This document shows, piece by piece, positions 9,225 to 16,867 of a DNA stretch of 39,898 bases; within the stretch, counting starts at the first letter, position 1, and every line of letters starts with the position of its first letter. A program made the position numbers and the translations under genes. The notes beneath the pieces were generated by a model. That model saw only the letters and a list, made by a program, of their open reading frames with translations, searched no databases and was not told the origin of the DNA. The stretch comes from a virus. Location of the stretch: positions 1 to 39,898 of the IMG/VR virus record IMGVR_UViG_3300037493_001559; one strand, written 5' to 3'.

Positions 9225-9473
9225 TTAAGCGTTATAAGATGCAAATAATGAACTCATGTTTACCGATGTGTTTTCTAATGCAATCTGTAACTCTAAGATG
9301 CTATCCGTTGAAGGCCCTAATGCCTCATAGTCTTCATCTGTTAGTACTGAGCGTTTAAACTCATGCAACCCTAAAATAGGTGTGTTGCTAAATTCTAATA
9401 TTGCCGTATCTGTACCGTCAGATACCTTTGCAAATGTTGCGAACTCTGTCGCTACTGCTGATATTACGTTCAT
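9225..9473 (-). CDS. Hypothetical small late protein (82 aa)
   Basis: The start at 9473 (MNVISAVATEF) falls just after the stop of the tail spike gene (9479); an in-frame ATG at 9539 would lie 60 bases inside that gene and adds a non-conserved-looking tail. The protein is short and soluble with no visible motif. Together with the 88-aa gene after it, it forms a pair of small proteins behind the spike. Confidence 0.5.
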   Translation of the reverse strand: MNVISAVATEFATFAKVSDGTDTAILEFSNTPILGLHEFKRSVLTDEDYEALGPSTDSILELQIALENTSVNMSSLFASYNA

Positions 9474-9478
9474 GTGTT

Positions 9479-10999
9479 TTATATTAAATATGGTTTTATG
9501 TACACTCGTGATAATATTGGGGTTACGCCACCTACCCAAATGTTAGGATAAGTACCCGTGTCAATTACTTGTGATGCTGTTGTTGGAGTGCCTTGTAAGT
9601 TCACATTCTGAAAGTCCCAAGCGATATTACCCGCTCCCGACTCATTGTGTTCGACCATCCAACGATTGTTAGAAGTGTTACCGCTGATGTTCTCTAAGTA
9701 TATCCTACTCGTCCCCCCCGCTGAGATATTCGTCTTTACTAATGTCCCGTTAGGGGTGTTCATCTGCCATTCCAAGCCGTTAATCTGCGCATAGTGGAAG
9801 TCTGATCCTGTAACGTACAAGAAAGCCCCTGTGAATGTTCCCGCCCCTGAGTTATTAATCTCGGCACGTCCACGCTCAATTAGCATCTTCTTAGCAACGG
9901 CATTGGCTGCATTGTCGTACTTAACAGCATACAGCGCATCCGATCCTTCCCAACCGCAATCTATCATCTTAGGAAACTCTACGCCCCTGAAATTGCATCC
10001 TATTGCCGTTGTATCAATCATTCGGAAACGGCAATCCGTTAGTTTCGGTTGCCATACTTGATCCGATGCACTTGCTCCCGCTACTTTGTTAATCTGAGCG
10101 TCAAATCCAATAAGGCATTGAGCCGTATTAAATCTCACCCATTCGGATTGCAACAGAGTGCAACCCGTAAATGCAATACCGAAGTCTTTAACCTCAATAT
10201 CTTGGAATAGGCACGAACGACCGCCCGTAATGTCAAAAGCGGTTGATCCATCATTACGTGAATCTCCTATAATGTTCATGTTTTGGAATATCCAACGGTA
10301 ATCGATCGCTTGTTGTAGTTCAGTTAAGTTAGCGCATGACTTGACGAATACCGTACCGCTCCCGCCTTCGTATTGAATGATCGAGCCTTTGAAGTCGATA
10401 ATTCTCAACCTCGACTTAGTTCCTGAGCCTTGCGTATTAGGTATCGTTATGCCGCCCGTTTTAATGCGATATAGTCGACCTCCCGCCGAATGCAATGCTG
10501 AGCCTCGCCCACTTGCGAAAACGGATAGTAAAGCCTCCTGAATAACAACCTCGTCATAAGTACGGATAGTTACGTCAATCGACCCCCATAAGGTAGCCGT
10601 TAATGGATACTCAACCGCTGCGGAGGCGTTGGTATAAGCCACGCCCGTAGTCGGATTTGTTAAGGTATTTAGTAATTGAAGCGAACCGTTGCCCGTTACG
10701 TTAGTGCCATCCTCAAAGGTTTGGACGTATATTAACGGGTCTGTTATTGTCGTTGAGCCACCTCCGCCGATAGCATCAATCTGAGTTTGCAAGTCCACTA
10801 CATCTGTCTGCAATGTAGCGATGTTAGCCTCTACCGTTGTGATGTCGGTAGCTGCATAGGTCTTAATGGTTGATAGTGGTACTTTGCGGGTCTTAATTCC
10901 CGTTGCTGAGGGCTGAAAAATAGCTAACTCATCGGCATCCGTTAACGTTGCTGATAAGTCTAACTCATCAATGGTCTTTACCTCTACTACTTGTATCAT
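9479..10999 (-). CDS. Tail spike / fibre with beta-helix (506 aa)
   Basis: Residues 1-75 contain an alpha-helical stretch with a short coiled coil (ITTVEANIATLQTDVVDLQT) followed by GGGG, a typical virion-attachment and trimerisation region. The rest is a run of short beta strands with repeated N, D and I/V ladders (e.g. RWIFQNMNIIGDSR, SCLFQDIEVKDFG), the signature of a right-handed parallel beta-helix as in tail spikes. It would bind, and perhaps cleave, a host surface glycan. No clear catalytic pair can be assigned by eye. It overlaps the preceding structural gene by 4 bp. Confidence 0.75.
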   Translation of the reverse strand: MIQVVEVKTIDELDLSATLTDADELAIFQPSATGIKTRKVPLSTIKTYAATDITTVEANIATLQTDVVDLQTQIDAIGGGGSTTITDPLIYVQTFEDGTNVTGNGSLQLLNTLTNPTTGVAYTNASAAVEYPLTATLWGSIDVTIRTYDEVVIQEALLSVFASGRGSALHSAGGRLYRIKTGGITIPNTQGSGTKSRLRIIDFKGSIIQYEGGSGTVFVKSCANLTELQQAIDYRWIFQNMNIIGDSRNDGSTAFDITGGRSCLFQDIEVKDFGIAFTGCTLLQSEWVRFNTAQCLIGFDAQINKVAGASASDQVWQPKLTDCRFRMIDTTAIGCNFRGVEFPKMIDCGWEGSDALYAVKYDNAANAVAKKMLIERGRAEINNSGAGTFTGAFLYVTGSDFHYAQINGLEWQMNTPNGTLVKTNISAGGTSRIYLENISGNTSNNRWMVEHNESGAGNIAWDFQNVNLQGTPTTASQVIDTGTYPNIWVGGVTPILSRVYIKPYLI

Positions 11000-11751
11000 C
11001 CTAAACTTATTGCGCTACCATTATCATCGACTATAACAGTAGTTGTTAATTCATCTGTTATTAATAGGTAAACGCCAATAATGTCGGACGTAAATGTTTG
11101 ATTGTATAAAAATGATAGCTCGATACAGTCGTATTGAGTTGTGCCGAATATCATCGGTGCGAGTATTGTCATCTCGCTATCGGTGTACGCTCTGAGTTGA
11201 TAAATCCCCGACTCAGGAATAAACATCCCTTCAGGAAATTCAGTTGCCGTAGCGTCAATGGTGAATCCGCCTATTGAATCGGTTGTTATTAGGGCTGAAT
11301 AAACCTTGCCTTTCTGATTCTCTAATGCGATTGTGTATTCTGTATTAGGCGTTAATCCCGCCTTGAAATTATAGGAAGCCTCACAAGCTAACTTAGTGAT
11401 AGGTACACAGGTTTGGCATATGGTTGTCCTATCTGTATTTCCGCTTGATTCAGTAAATGCAGTAAAATACACGTCCCCTGCATCGTTTGTTATTCCTATT
11501 GCAGTAGGGTTTCCGCCTCCTGTATCAACAAAATCTACAAAGGAAATATCAATTACAGTTGTTGTTGCTCCTACTGTTAAAGTATATGTAAAATTACATA
11601 CAGTTGCTAAATCAGCTAAATAAGCATCTAAATCAGTTGTTGAAGATACGCCACCAGAACTATTTGAAGTCTGCTGAAAGTAGTAATAAGTACCACCTGC
11701 TGACCATGTATAAGTATTCGGTACTGTTATTTGTCCTGTGAACGTTGCCAT
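10996..11751 (-). CDS. Structural protein with fibronectin-like region (251 aa)
   Basis: Thr/Ser/Tyr-rich, beta-strand-rich protein without Lys/Arg clusters. It contains ICQTCVPITKLACEASYNF near residues 111-129 with three Cys, and a LTPNTEYTIALENQKGK segment that resembles the last strands of fibronectin type III or Ig-like phage domains. It begins 12 nt after a -7 promoter element and overlaps the spike gene by 4 bp, which suggests a virion surface or spike-anchoring protein (inference). Confidence 0.55.
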   Translation of the reverse strand: MATFTGQITVPNTYTWSAGGTYYYFQQTSNSSGGVSSTTDLDAYLADLATVCNFTYTLTVGATTTVIDISFVDFVDTGGGNPTAIGITNDAGDVYFTAFTESSGNTDRTTICQTCVPITKLACEASYNFKAGLTPNTEYTIALENQKGKVYSALITTDSIGGFTIDATATEFPEGMFIPESGIYQLRAYTDSEMTILAPMIFGTTQYDCIELSFLYNQTFTSDIIGVYLLITDELTTTVIVDDNGSAISLG

Positions 11752-11755
11752 GTTA

Positions 11756-11763
11756 CAAATATA
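11756..11763 (-). promoter_or_regulatory. Possible promoter -7 element (TATATTTG)
   Basis: TATATTTG on the minus strand matches the Bacteroidetes -7 consensus TAnnTTTG and ends four bases before the ATG at 11751, so the transcript would be almost leaderless. No TTG is seen at the usual distance upstream, so this is weaker than the promoters at 24.7, 28.6 and 37.3 kb. Confidence 0.4.
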
Positions 11764-11768
11764 ACAAA

Positions 11769-12995
11769 CTATTTATTAATCTTAAGAAAATGACGATAAA
11801 AAGTATTTAGCGTATATCTGACCGTATCTAACAAGTCGGATTTACGTATATCATTAGATCGGTCTTTCTTAATATCCCCGTTATCATCCACCTCTACGTA
11901 CTTCATATCCCTGATAGTCCAATGTAAGTCGGGGTGGAACTTAACATCACCATTCTGTAACATCGAGTTTAGTAACACCCTCGTATCGGATATAGCGGGG
12001 TTGATAGTAGGCGTTTTCATCTGTTGCTCAGTTAAGTTCAACTTCATCTTTATAATCTGATAGTAGTTGATATTACCCTTACTAACGGCTGATCTCGCCC
12101 GACCTGTTGCATCACCAGTAACTAAGAAAACGGCATTCGGAAAGAAAGCATTTATCCTATCGCATAACTCATAAATGTCCGAATTAGGTAATACGAACTC
12201 TTTAAGGAAGTGAATACTACTAATGAAATCGCCCTGACTTGCAACGGCTGTAATGGGATCAACGTTGAAGTCGAAGGATATGATAACGGGTTTATTCTCG
12301 TTAAATGCAACGTCCGAAGTAACATGAGTATCTTCATCAAAGGCGTAGGCAAATGGATTATTAGAGAGGTCAACATCTTCGGCTAATATCTCACAACGGA
12401 AGGATAACTCATCCATAGTTGAGCGTATCTCTTCAATCTCATCCCTATCAATGTACGGATTATCATAAGTCGATAGGTTAAAGGATGCAAAATTAAACTT
12501 CTTGGTAGCGTGTAGTTCCTTGAAGAAGGTCTGCCCAAATTTAGGGGTTGATAGCACCCAAGCATCCCCTTTGTAGTCCATCAAGGTTGGTAATATTGTA
12601 TTTTGCCATGCCTCCCTAAACTTCTTAGCCTTCTCCGCCTCGTCCACGATAGCTCGTGCATATTCGCGACCTCTCCCGCTATCGGGGTTTGACATACTCC
12701 AAAAGTCGATAGTACCGCCAGTAACGAGTTTTATCTGCTTCGTCTGTTCGTTCTTCTTGGAAATGGCAGGGCGTAAACGTAATAATACCTCTTGCCATAC
12801 TTCGGATAGGTCAGTATAGGTAGGTGCCCAATACGCTACGGGTTTACCGCTGAGTGCTATCTTCGGGATTAGGTAATTAACCGCCATTGTGGTCTTACCG
12901 AATCTCCTCCCGATCTTTAGGAAGTTGAATCGTTTCGCCGACTGCAATACCGCCTGTTGCCCCGAATGTAGCTTCTTTAACTTGATGTTAATCAT
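11769..12995 (-). CDS. terL: Terminase large subunit
   Basis: The 408-aa motor and nuclease packs the DNA through the portal. Walker A is GRRFGKTT (29-36), Walker B with catalytic Glu is IVDEAE (116-121). The C-terminal RNase H-like nuclease shows the acidic residues in SFDFNVD (Asp242), VTGDATG (Asp294) and KSDLLD (Asp387). The length is typical of a compact TerL. It overlaps the small subunit gene by 8 bp. Confidence 0.93.
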   Translation of the reverse strand: MINIKLKKLHSGQQAVLQSAKRFNFLKIGRRFGKTTMAVNYLIPKIALSGKPVAYWAPTYTDLSEVWQEVLLRLRPAISKKNEQTKQIKLVTGGTIDFWSMSNPDSGRGREYARAIVDEAEKAKKFREAWQNTILPTLMDYKGDAWVLSTPKFGQTFFKELHATKKFNFASFNLSTYDNPYIDRDEIEEIRSTMDELSFRCEILAEDVDLSNNPFAYAFDEDTHVTSDVAFNENKPVIISFDFNVDPITAVASQGDFISSIHFLKEFVLPNSDIYELCDRINAFFPNAVFLVTGDATGRARSAVSKGNINYYQIIKMKLNLTEQQMKTPTINPAISDTRVLLNSMLQNGDVKFHPDLHWTIRDMKYVEVDDNGDIKKDRSNDIRKSDLLDTVRYTLNTFYRHFLKINK

Positions 12996-13239
12996 CCCAA
13001 GTTACCCGAATAACGCTATTGTCATCAATCGTTACTGACTCCTTCGGCTTACCGAAACGATACTCGAAGAACATACGAACAAATGGATAATCACCCGCTC
13101 TCACGCCCTTCTCTAATGCTGCGAAAGCAACGTCATCCAATGGCGTTAACCGCTTGATTAGTTCCATCTCCTGAAACTTGGTCTTACGTCCCGCTCCTTC
13201 TCGTTTTCCTCCTTTCCCTACGGGTGGTTTTTGTGGCAT
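12988..13239 (-). CDS. terS: Terminase small subunit (83 aa)
   Basis: A short basic protein beginning MPQKPPVGKGGKREGAGRKT, the Gly/Arg-rich start seen in many small terminase subunits, followed by a helical region. It overlaps terL by 8 bp. It would recognise the packaging site in viral DNA and load TerL. At 83 aa it is small for a full TerS, so an accessory oligomerisation domain may be missing. Confidence 0.7.
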   Translation of the reverse strand: MPQKPPVGKGGKREGAGRKTKFQEMELIKRLTPLDDVAFAALEKGVRAGDYPFVRMFFEYRFGKPKESVTIDDNSVIRVTWDD

Positions 13240-13265
13240 TGTAAAATGATTTTAGATCATTAATG

Positions 13266-13925
13266 TTATAGTCCTTGCGTCAATAGTAACGCTTCACTAT
13301 CGGTAACATCATACGAAATTAATGATTTCGGATGAGTTAACTGCAATTTATGTTGATCGGCTATAAATCCGAGTACTATCTGATCGTGTCTAGAGCCTAA
13401 ACATCTCATGTCTGAGGTTATCTCACCATTGGCATTCGAGTACTCACCGCCAAATAGATTCCACTTGTGGATGTAGTCAAATATCCAATCTTGATACGGG
13501 AAGTTATGCAATGATACGCCAATCACACACGCCATCGGATGAGGCATCCCTTCGGCTTCATCCCTTGTTACCCCGAACGCTTTCAATTGTTCGTCTGTTG
13601 ACCAATTCGCTTGATTCCATCCATTGCGGAATATCAAGTACTCGTTATTCTCCACAATAGCGAACAACTTCATTAAGTCGCCTTGTACCCATACAGCTGA
13701 GTCCATCCAAATGATACTGTCGTACTTCATAGTGATAGCATAGAGGAAGGCAAATGACTTAAAGGCATACGGCATATCCTGATGAGTAGGTGATCCTACG
13801 GGATATTCATCATGCCACACGATATGATCGACATCATCGGCATACTTCGCCATTGAGTCAATCTGTCGTTGTAAGCATTTACCGTAATTACCACCAACGG
13901 CTACCGATATAACACAACGCCTCAT
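13266..13925 (-). CDS. Glycosyltransferase-like protein (219 aa)
   Basis: Opens with RRCVISVAVGGNYGKCLQRQ and has SIIWMDSAVWV near 69-79, a GT-A-like strand where a single Asp replaces the full DxD. The general outline resembles nucleotide-sugar transferases acting on glycans. Last gene of a chain in which successive genes overlap by 4 bp (ATGA), and it is followed by the terminase genes. Target unknown. Confidence 0.6.
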   Translation of the reverse strand: MRRCVISVAVGGNYGKCLQRQIDSMAKYADDVDHIVWHDEYPVGSPTHQDMPYAFKSFAFLYAITMKYDSIIWMDSAVWVQGDLMKLFAIVENNEYLIFRNGWNQANWSTDEQLKAFGVTRDEAEGMPHPMACVIGVSLHNFPYQDWIFDYIHKWNLFGGEYSNANGEITSDMRCLGSRHDQIVLGFIADQHKLQLTHPKSLISYDVTDSEALLLTQGL

Positions 13926-14521
13926 CGAGCCATTATTAAGTTTTCACCGTTGAACAATAGCTCTTTCGTATAGTCATATTGGCGACATAACGAACGAAGA
14001 TAGTCCGCCTCGTTATCATGCTCAATACAGATTACTTTACAGTTCTTGTACATCGGTATCATCACCTTCGCTATCTCAGACGAAATGCCCTCCACGTCAA
14101 TATTGATGAAGTCAAACGTGTCATTGAACTGATGAAATAGGGTAAGCGCCGATACACTCATCACTAAGCACTCGTTGAACTTAACATCTTTTGCCCACTT
14201 GTTACGGTGGTTCTCTTCGGTAGTACCTACCATATCACCATTCGATGAATAGAAGGTCTTAATGCCCGTATCGTGTGGATCAACGGCAGCGCATAAGGTG
14301 AGCGTGTTATGTCCGATGTTATTCTTTCGGCAGTTCTCAGCATTCCCGAAGTCAGCTTCCACCAATACACCTCGCCAACCTTGCTCTATCAAGGCTCGTG
14401 AGTTACTGAATGTTATCCCATCAAATGCTCCGATGTCTAACACTCGACCTGAGTATTGTTGTATTGAGTCGAAGTAAGATTGAATAGCGATGTCCTCGCC
14501 ATTTTGCCCGTATGTTTTCAT
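13922..14521 (-). CDS. FkbM-family SAM methyltransferase
   Basis: The 199-aa protein begins MKTYGQNGEDIAI and has RVLDIGAFDGITFSNSRAL (26-44), the SAM-binding motif I, then VLVEAD (motif II acidic residue), and DFINIDVEGISSEI near 135-148, the FkbM post-motif. FkbM enzymes O-methylate sugars or polyketides. Position between glycosyltransferases suggests that it caps or decorates the same glycan. Overlaps both neighbours by 4 bp. Confidence 0.82.
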   Translation of the reverse strand: MKTYGQNGEDIAIQSYFDSIQQYSGRVLDIGAFDGITFSNSRALIEQGWRGVLVEADFGNAENCRKNNIGHNTLTLCAAVDPHDTGIKTFYSSNGDMVGTTEENHRNKWAKDVKFNECLVMSVSALTLFHQFNDTFDFINIDVEGISSEIAKVMIPMYKNCKVICIEHDNEADYLRSLCRQYDYTKELLFNGENLIMAR

Positions 14522-15060
14522 TTGTTTGAGTTGTAAAGGTAATAATACATGATGTCATCAATAAATTCAGCCCGTTCAATTAATCCTGAATCAGCTAATC
14601 GCATAGAAAAATCAGCATCCTCGCCATGTTTCAAGTCGATATATCCCACCGCCTTAACGATAGATGTTTTAATCACGTTGATATGCGATATAGGGCGGAT
14701 AAAGTGAGCGGAATAGTTCTCGTATGGATGTCCGTACTTATGCTCGAATACTCTCGGTTGACCTCCGTTAACGGTTATCTCACCCTTGAATCCGATAGCG
14801 TCAGGGAACGAATCTAAGGCTTTTAAATGGCTTTCAATATAGTTAGGTGATACTACATCATCATCGTCAATAAACACGCAATAAGGCGTTTTAACCCTTT
14901 TAACCATGTACTGCCTTATCTGACCTATCGACATTGTCCCTTCATCCTCATAAATCTGAATACTGATAGCATCGTTTAGTTGAGGTGCGAGGCAATCTAA
15001 TAACCGATTGAGTTGAATCTTTCGGCTCTTCAATGTCGGAATCATGATCGTCATTATCAT
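14518..15060 (-). CDS. Glycosyltransferase family 2
   Basis: Compact 180-aa GT-A protein. The N-terminus MIMTIMIPTLKSRKIQLNRL is the usual first strand, VFIDDDDVVSPNYIESH (62-78) is the metal-binding DxD region, and HGEDADFSMRL (149-159) matches the ED acidic motif with the catalytic base of GT2 enzymes. It is short for GT2, so it may act with the neighbouring transferases. Coupled to both neighbours by ATGA overlaps. Confidence 0.78.
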   Translation of the reverse strand: MIMTIMIPTLKSRKIQLNRLLDCLAPQLNDAISIQIYEDEGTMSIGQIRQYMVKRVKTPYCVFIDDDDVVSPNYIESHLKALDSFPDAIGFKGEITVNGGQPRVFEHKYGHPYENYSAHFIRPISHINVIKTSIVKAVGYIDLKHGEDADFSMRLADSGLIERAEFIDDIMYYYLYNSNK

Positions 15061-15713
15061 AAGTCGTAATTTCTTAGCCTTAGTTTCTCAATCGCTATCT
15101 TGCCCATCTCATAGGCGTATGTACTATTCTCATGCTGATAGGTTGCATCGTTCTTGCTCAATCCAACGGTATAGTGCAAGTGCTGAAATAACAGATAACG
15201 TGCATCAATAAGGCAATTTAATTTCTGAGCAACCTCTAATAGTGCATTGTCAGCAAATAGACTGAAAAAGTCAGGATGATAGATGTACCCTAATCGCTCG
15301 TATAATGCTCTATTGATAATCGGCAATGAAAGAATATCACCCGCAGTACATATCCCATCATCAATCAATATCGCACATGGATAGTTATTGTCGGTTATTA
15401 GTTCGGTTAATGACTCATCCCAACTTTCGGGACAATCGAAGTCATCGGATACTAGTATAATCAAGTCTCCTGTACTCTTTGAAACGCCCTTATTGGCAGC
15501 CTCTACTAAACATATATTTTCATTAATTGTCAATCGCAATCCCTTGATATCGTTGATTAACTCTAGATAGTCAAAAAGTGTTGTATCGTCCGTATCAAGC
15601 GAAAAGATGTACTCAATATTCTTACGGTTCTTAGCACGATTTAGCCATTTGTTAGCCGTATCAATAGCTATCTGTGGACGACCTTTCGAGGGGTGAACTA
15701 ATGATATTTTCAT
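15057..15713 (-). CDS. Glycosyltransferase, GT2-like
   Basis: A 218-aa protein with MKISLVHPSKGRPQIA at the start, IFSLDTDDTTLF (36-47) and LIILVSDDFDCPESWDE (104-120), the second being the metal-binding loop in GT-A folds. First transferase in the chain; overlaps the DUF1064 gene by 4 bp upstream and the next transferase by 4 bp downstream. Substrate unknown. Confidence 0.72.
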   Translation of the reverse strand: MKISLVHPSKGRPQIAIDTANKWLNRAKNRKNIEYIFSLDTDDTTLFDYLELINDIKGLRLTINENICLVEAANKGVSKSTGDLIILVSDDFDCPESWDESLTELITDNNYPCAILIDDGICTAGDILSLPIINRALYERLGYIYHPDFFSLFADNALLEVAQKLNCLIDARYLLFQHLHYTVGLSKNDATYQHENSTYAYEMGKIAIEKLRLRNYDL

Positions 15714-16009
15714 GATTCTTTAATGTCGATATTGTGAACTGCTTTCATTAACTTTTTCTTTAAAATAAAAATGGCAGTTCTTACTCCCTTCACATCTTCG
15801 ACCACTTGAAAACCACCACGAAAATAAACAAAATCCGCAATATATCGGCAAATTAATATTCCGTTTATTGTGATCGGAAATGATACTTGTAGTTGTAAGT
15901 CGCTTACTTCGGGGTCAATCTTCAAATATCCGTAGCGTGTCGCTTCCTTCTTTGAATCGAACTTAATCCCATCAACTTCCTTTTTTTTGTTCAGATACTT
16001 ATTCGCCAT
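15710..16009 (-). CDS. DUF1064 nuclease-like protein (99 aa)
   Basis: It shows the family pattern NKYLNKKKEVDGIKFDSKKEA (start), then YIADFVY and VVEDVKGVRTAIFILKKKL. The E-x(n)-D-x(n)-E-x-K arrangement (Glu in SKKEA, Asp in ADF, EDVKG) is that of PD-(D/E)XK nucleases, and DUF1064 proteins in phages are usually next to replication or recombination genes. A Holliday-junction or branch nuclease role is plausible but not shown. Shares one base with the preceding gene's stop. Confidence 0.78.
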   Translation of the reverse strand: MANKYLNKKKEVDGIKFDSKKEATRYGYLKIDPEVSDLQLQVSFPITINGILICRYIADFVYFRGGFQVVEDVKGVRTAIFILKKKLMKAVHNIDIKES

Positions 16010-16227
16010 TAGTTCAGGTTTATATCAATCCACCGCCCGTTAATCCTAAATAATTCATGGCGACCAATAAATAAGTTAAACGGATACTTTAAGTTAAGTA
16101 TCGTAACTAATTTAAGACCATGATTATTCAGCCACGCTAAACTTATATGATTATCAGTTGAGTTAATCACAAAAGTACATAGGTTAGTTATGTATTTGTC
16201 TAACTCGATTCTCGTTGATTGTGTCAT
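16009..16227 (-). CDS. Hypothetical protein (72 aa)
   Basis: The start at 16227 (MTQSTRIELDKY) is chosen because its ATG overlaps the stop of the 54-aa gene before it (ATGA). An in-frame ATG 51 bases upstream would lie deep inside that gene. The end shares a base with the DUF1064 start. No domain is recognised; the protein is soluble with an even spread of charge. Confidence 0.55.
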   Translation of the reverse strand: MTQSTRIELDKYITNLCTFVINSTDNHISLAWLNNHGLKLVTILNLKYPFNLFIGRHELFRINGRWIDINLN

Positions 16228-16388
16228 CGGTTCATGGTTATAAATATTGCCAATTCCGCCAACCAAATAACGGCGCAAATCTTAAACAGCATATACGCTC
16301 GTTGCGTTGTGCTATCTTTCTTCGATGTGTAGGCTACGAATAGCCAAATCAAGGCTATTATAGCGGTGAAGGTGATAAGGTATGTCAT
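16224..16388 (-). CDS. Small membrane protein (54 aa)
   Basis: Reads MTYLITFTAIIALIWLFVAY, a first membrane segment, then a polar loop (TSKKDSTTQR) and a second hydrophobic helix (about 33-51). The stop overlaps the next start as ATGA, and the frame fills the otherwise empty 115-bp gap after the DnaB-N-like gene, which supports it as a real gene. Function unknown; small two-helix proteins in phages can act on the membrane or on host complexes. Confidence 0.65.
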   Translation of the reverse strand: MTYLITFTAIIALIWLFVAYTSKKDSTTQRAYMLFKICAVIWLAELAIFITMNR

Positions 16389-16393
16389 AGGTG

Positions 16394-16867
16394 TTATCGG
16401 TTAAGTCGTTTTAATGTTTCTATACTCTTAGGGACAAAATCGGTTATAATGTCCCATCCGCTATAATCATTTGAATTGTACAAACTTACTAATTTTAGTG
16501 CAACATTTTCGCCTTTAGTTTTACAATAACGATACACGTTTTTAAATGTCGGTAGTGTTCCATGTGTGTACGTAGCACATAGCCCCTCAAAAATATGCTT
16601 ATTTTCGATATTCTTAAAATGTTCATCCTTTAATGTCTGAACCGATAGCCTACATACGTTTTCATCAAAGAAGCAACAAAGCAAAATCATCTCAATTAGC
16701 TTTGTCTTATGTGGCTCTTGATATTTATGGATTCCGTACATCTCACATAGCATCTTATCTTTTCCTGTAAATGTTGCAGGATTGCCCTTTATTCCGATTG
16801 CAGTACCATCAAGGTACACGCCATCAGAAAGGAACGTTTGCGTTTGGTTGGATATGCTTTGGCTCAT
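16394..16867 (-). CDS. Free-standing DnaB N-terminal-domain-like protein
   Basis: 157 aa from MSQSISNQTQ (an ATG nine bases upstream is also possible). The stretch LIEMILLCCFFDENVCRLSVQ followed by KHIFEGLCATYTHGTLPTFKNVYRYC has the helical pattern of the DnaB N-terminal domain (two-helix start, then the h-F-x-A-h and 'level of x-x-TV' region), but no ATPase domain follows. It begins 44 bp inside the end of the DnaB helicase gene. It may be a helicase partner, loader or inhibitor, or a primase-binding surrogate. Similarity is judged by eye. Confidence 0.5.
   Translation of the reverse strand: MSQSISNQTQTFLSDGVYLDGTAIGIKGNPATFTGKDKMLCEMYGIHKYQEPHKTKLIEMILLCCFFDENVCRLSVQTLKDEHFKNIENKHIFEGLCATYTHGTLPTFKNVYRYCKTKGENVALKLVSLYNSNDYSGWDIITDFVPKSIETLKRLNR

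Noticed and set aside
11752-11768. Terminator between terL and the 251-aa gene region
   Set aside because: No stem-loop is visible; only a -7 element is supported.
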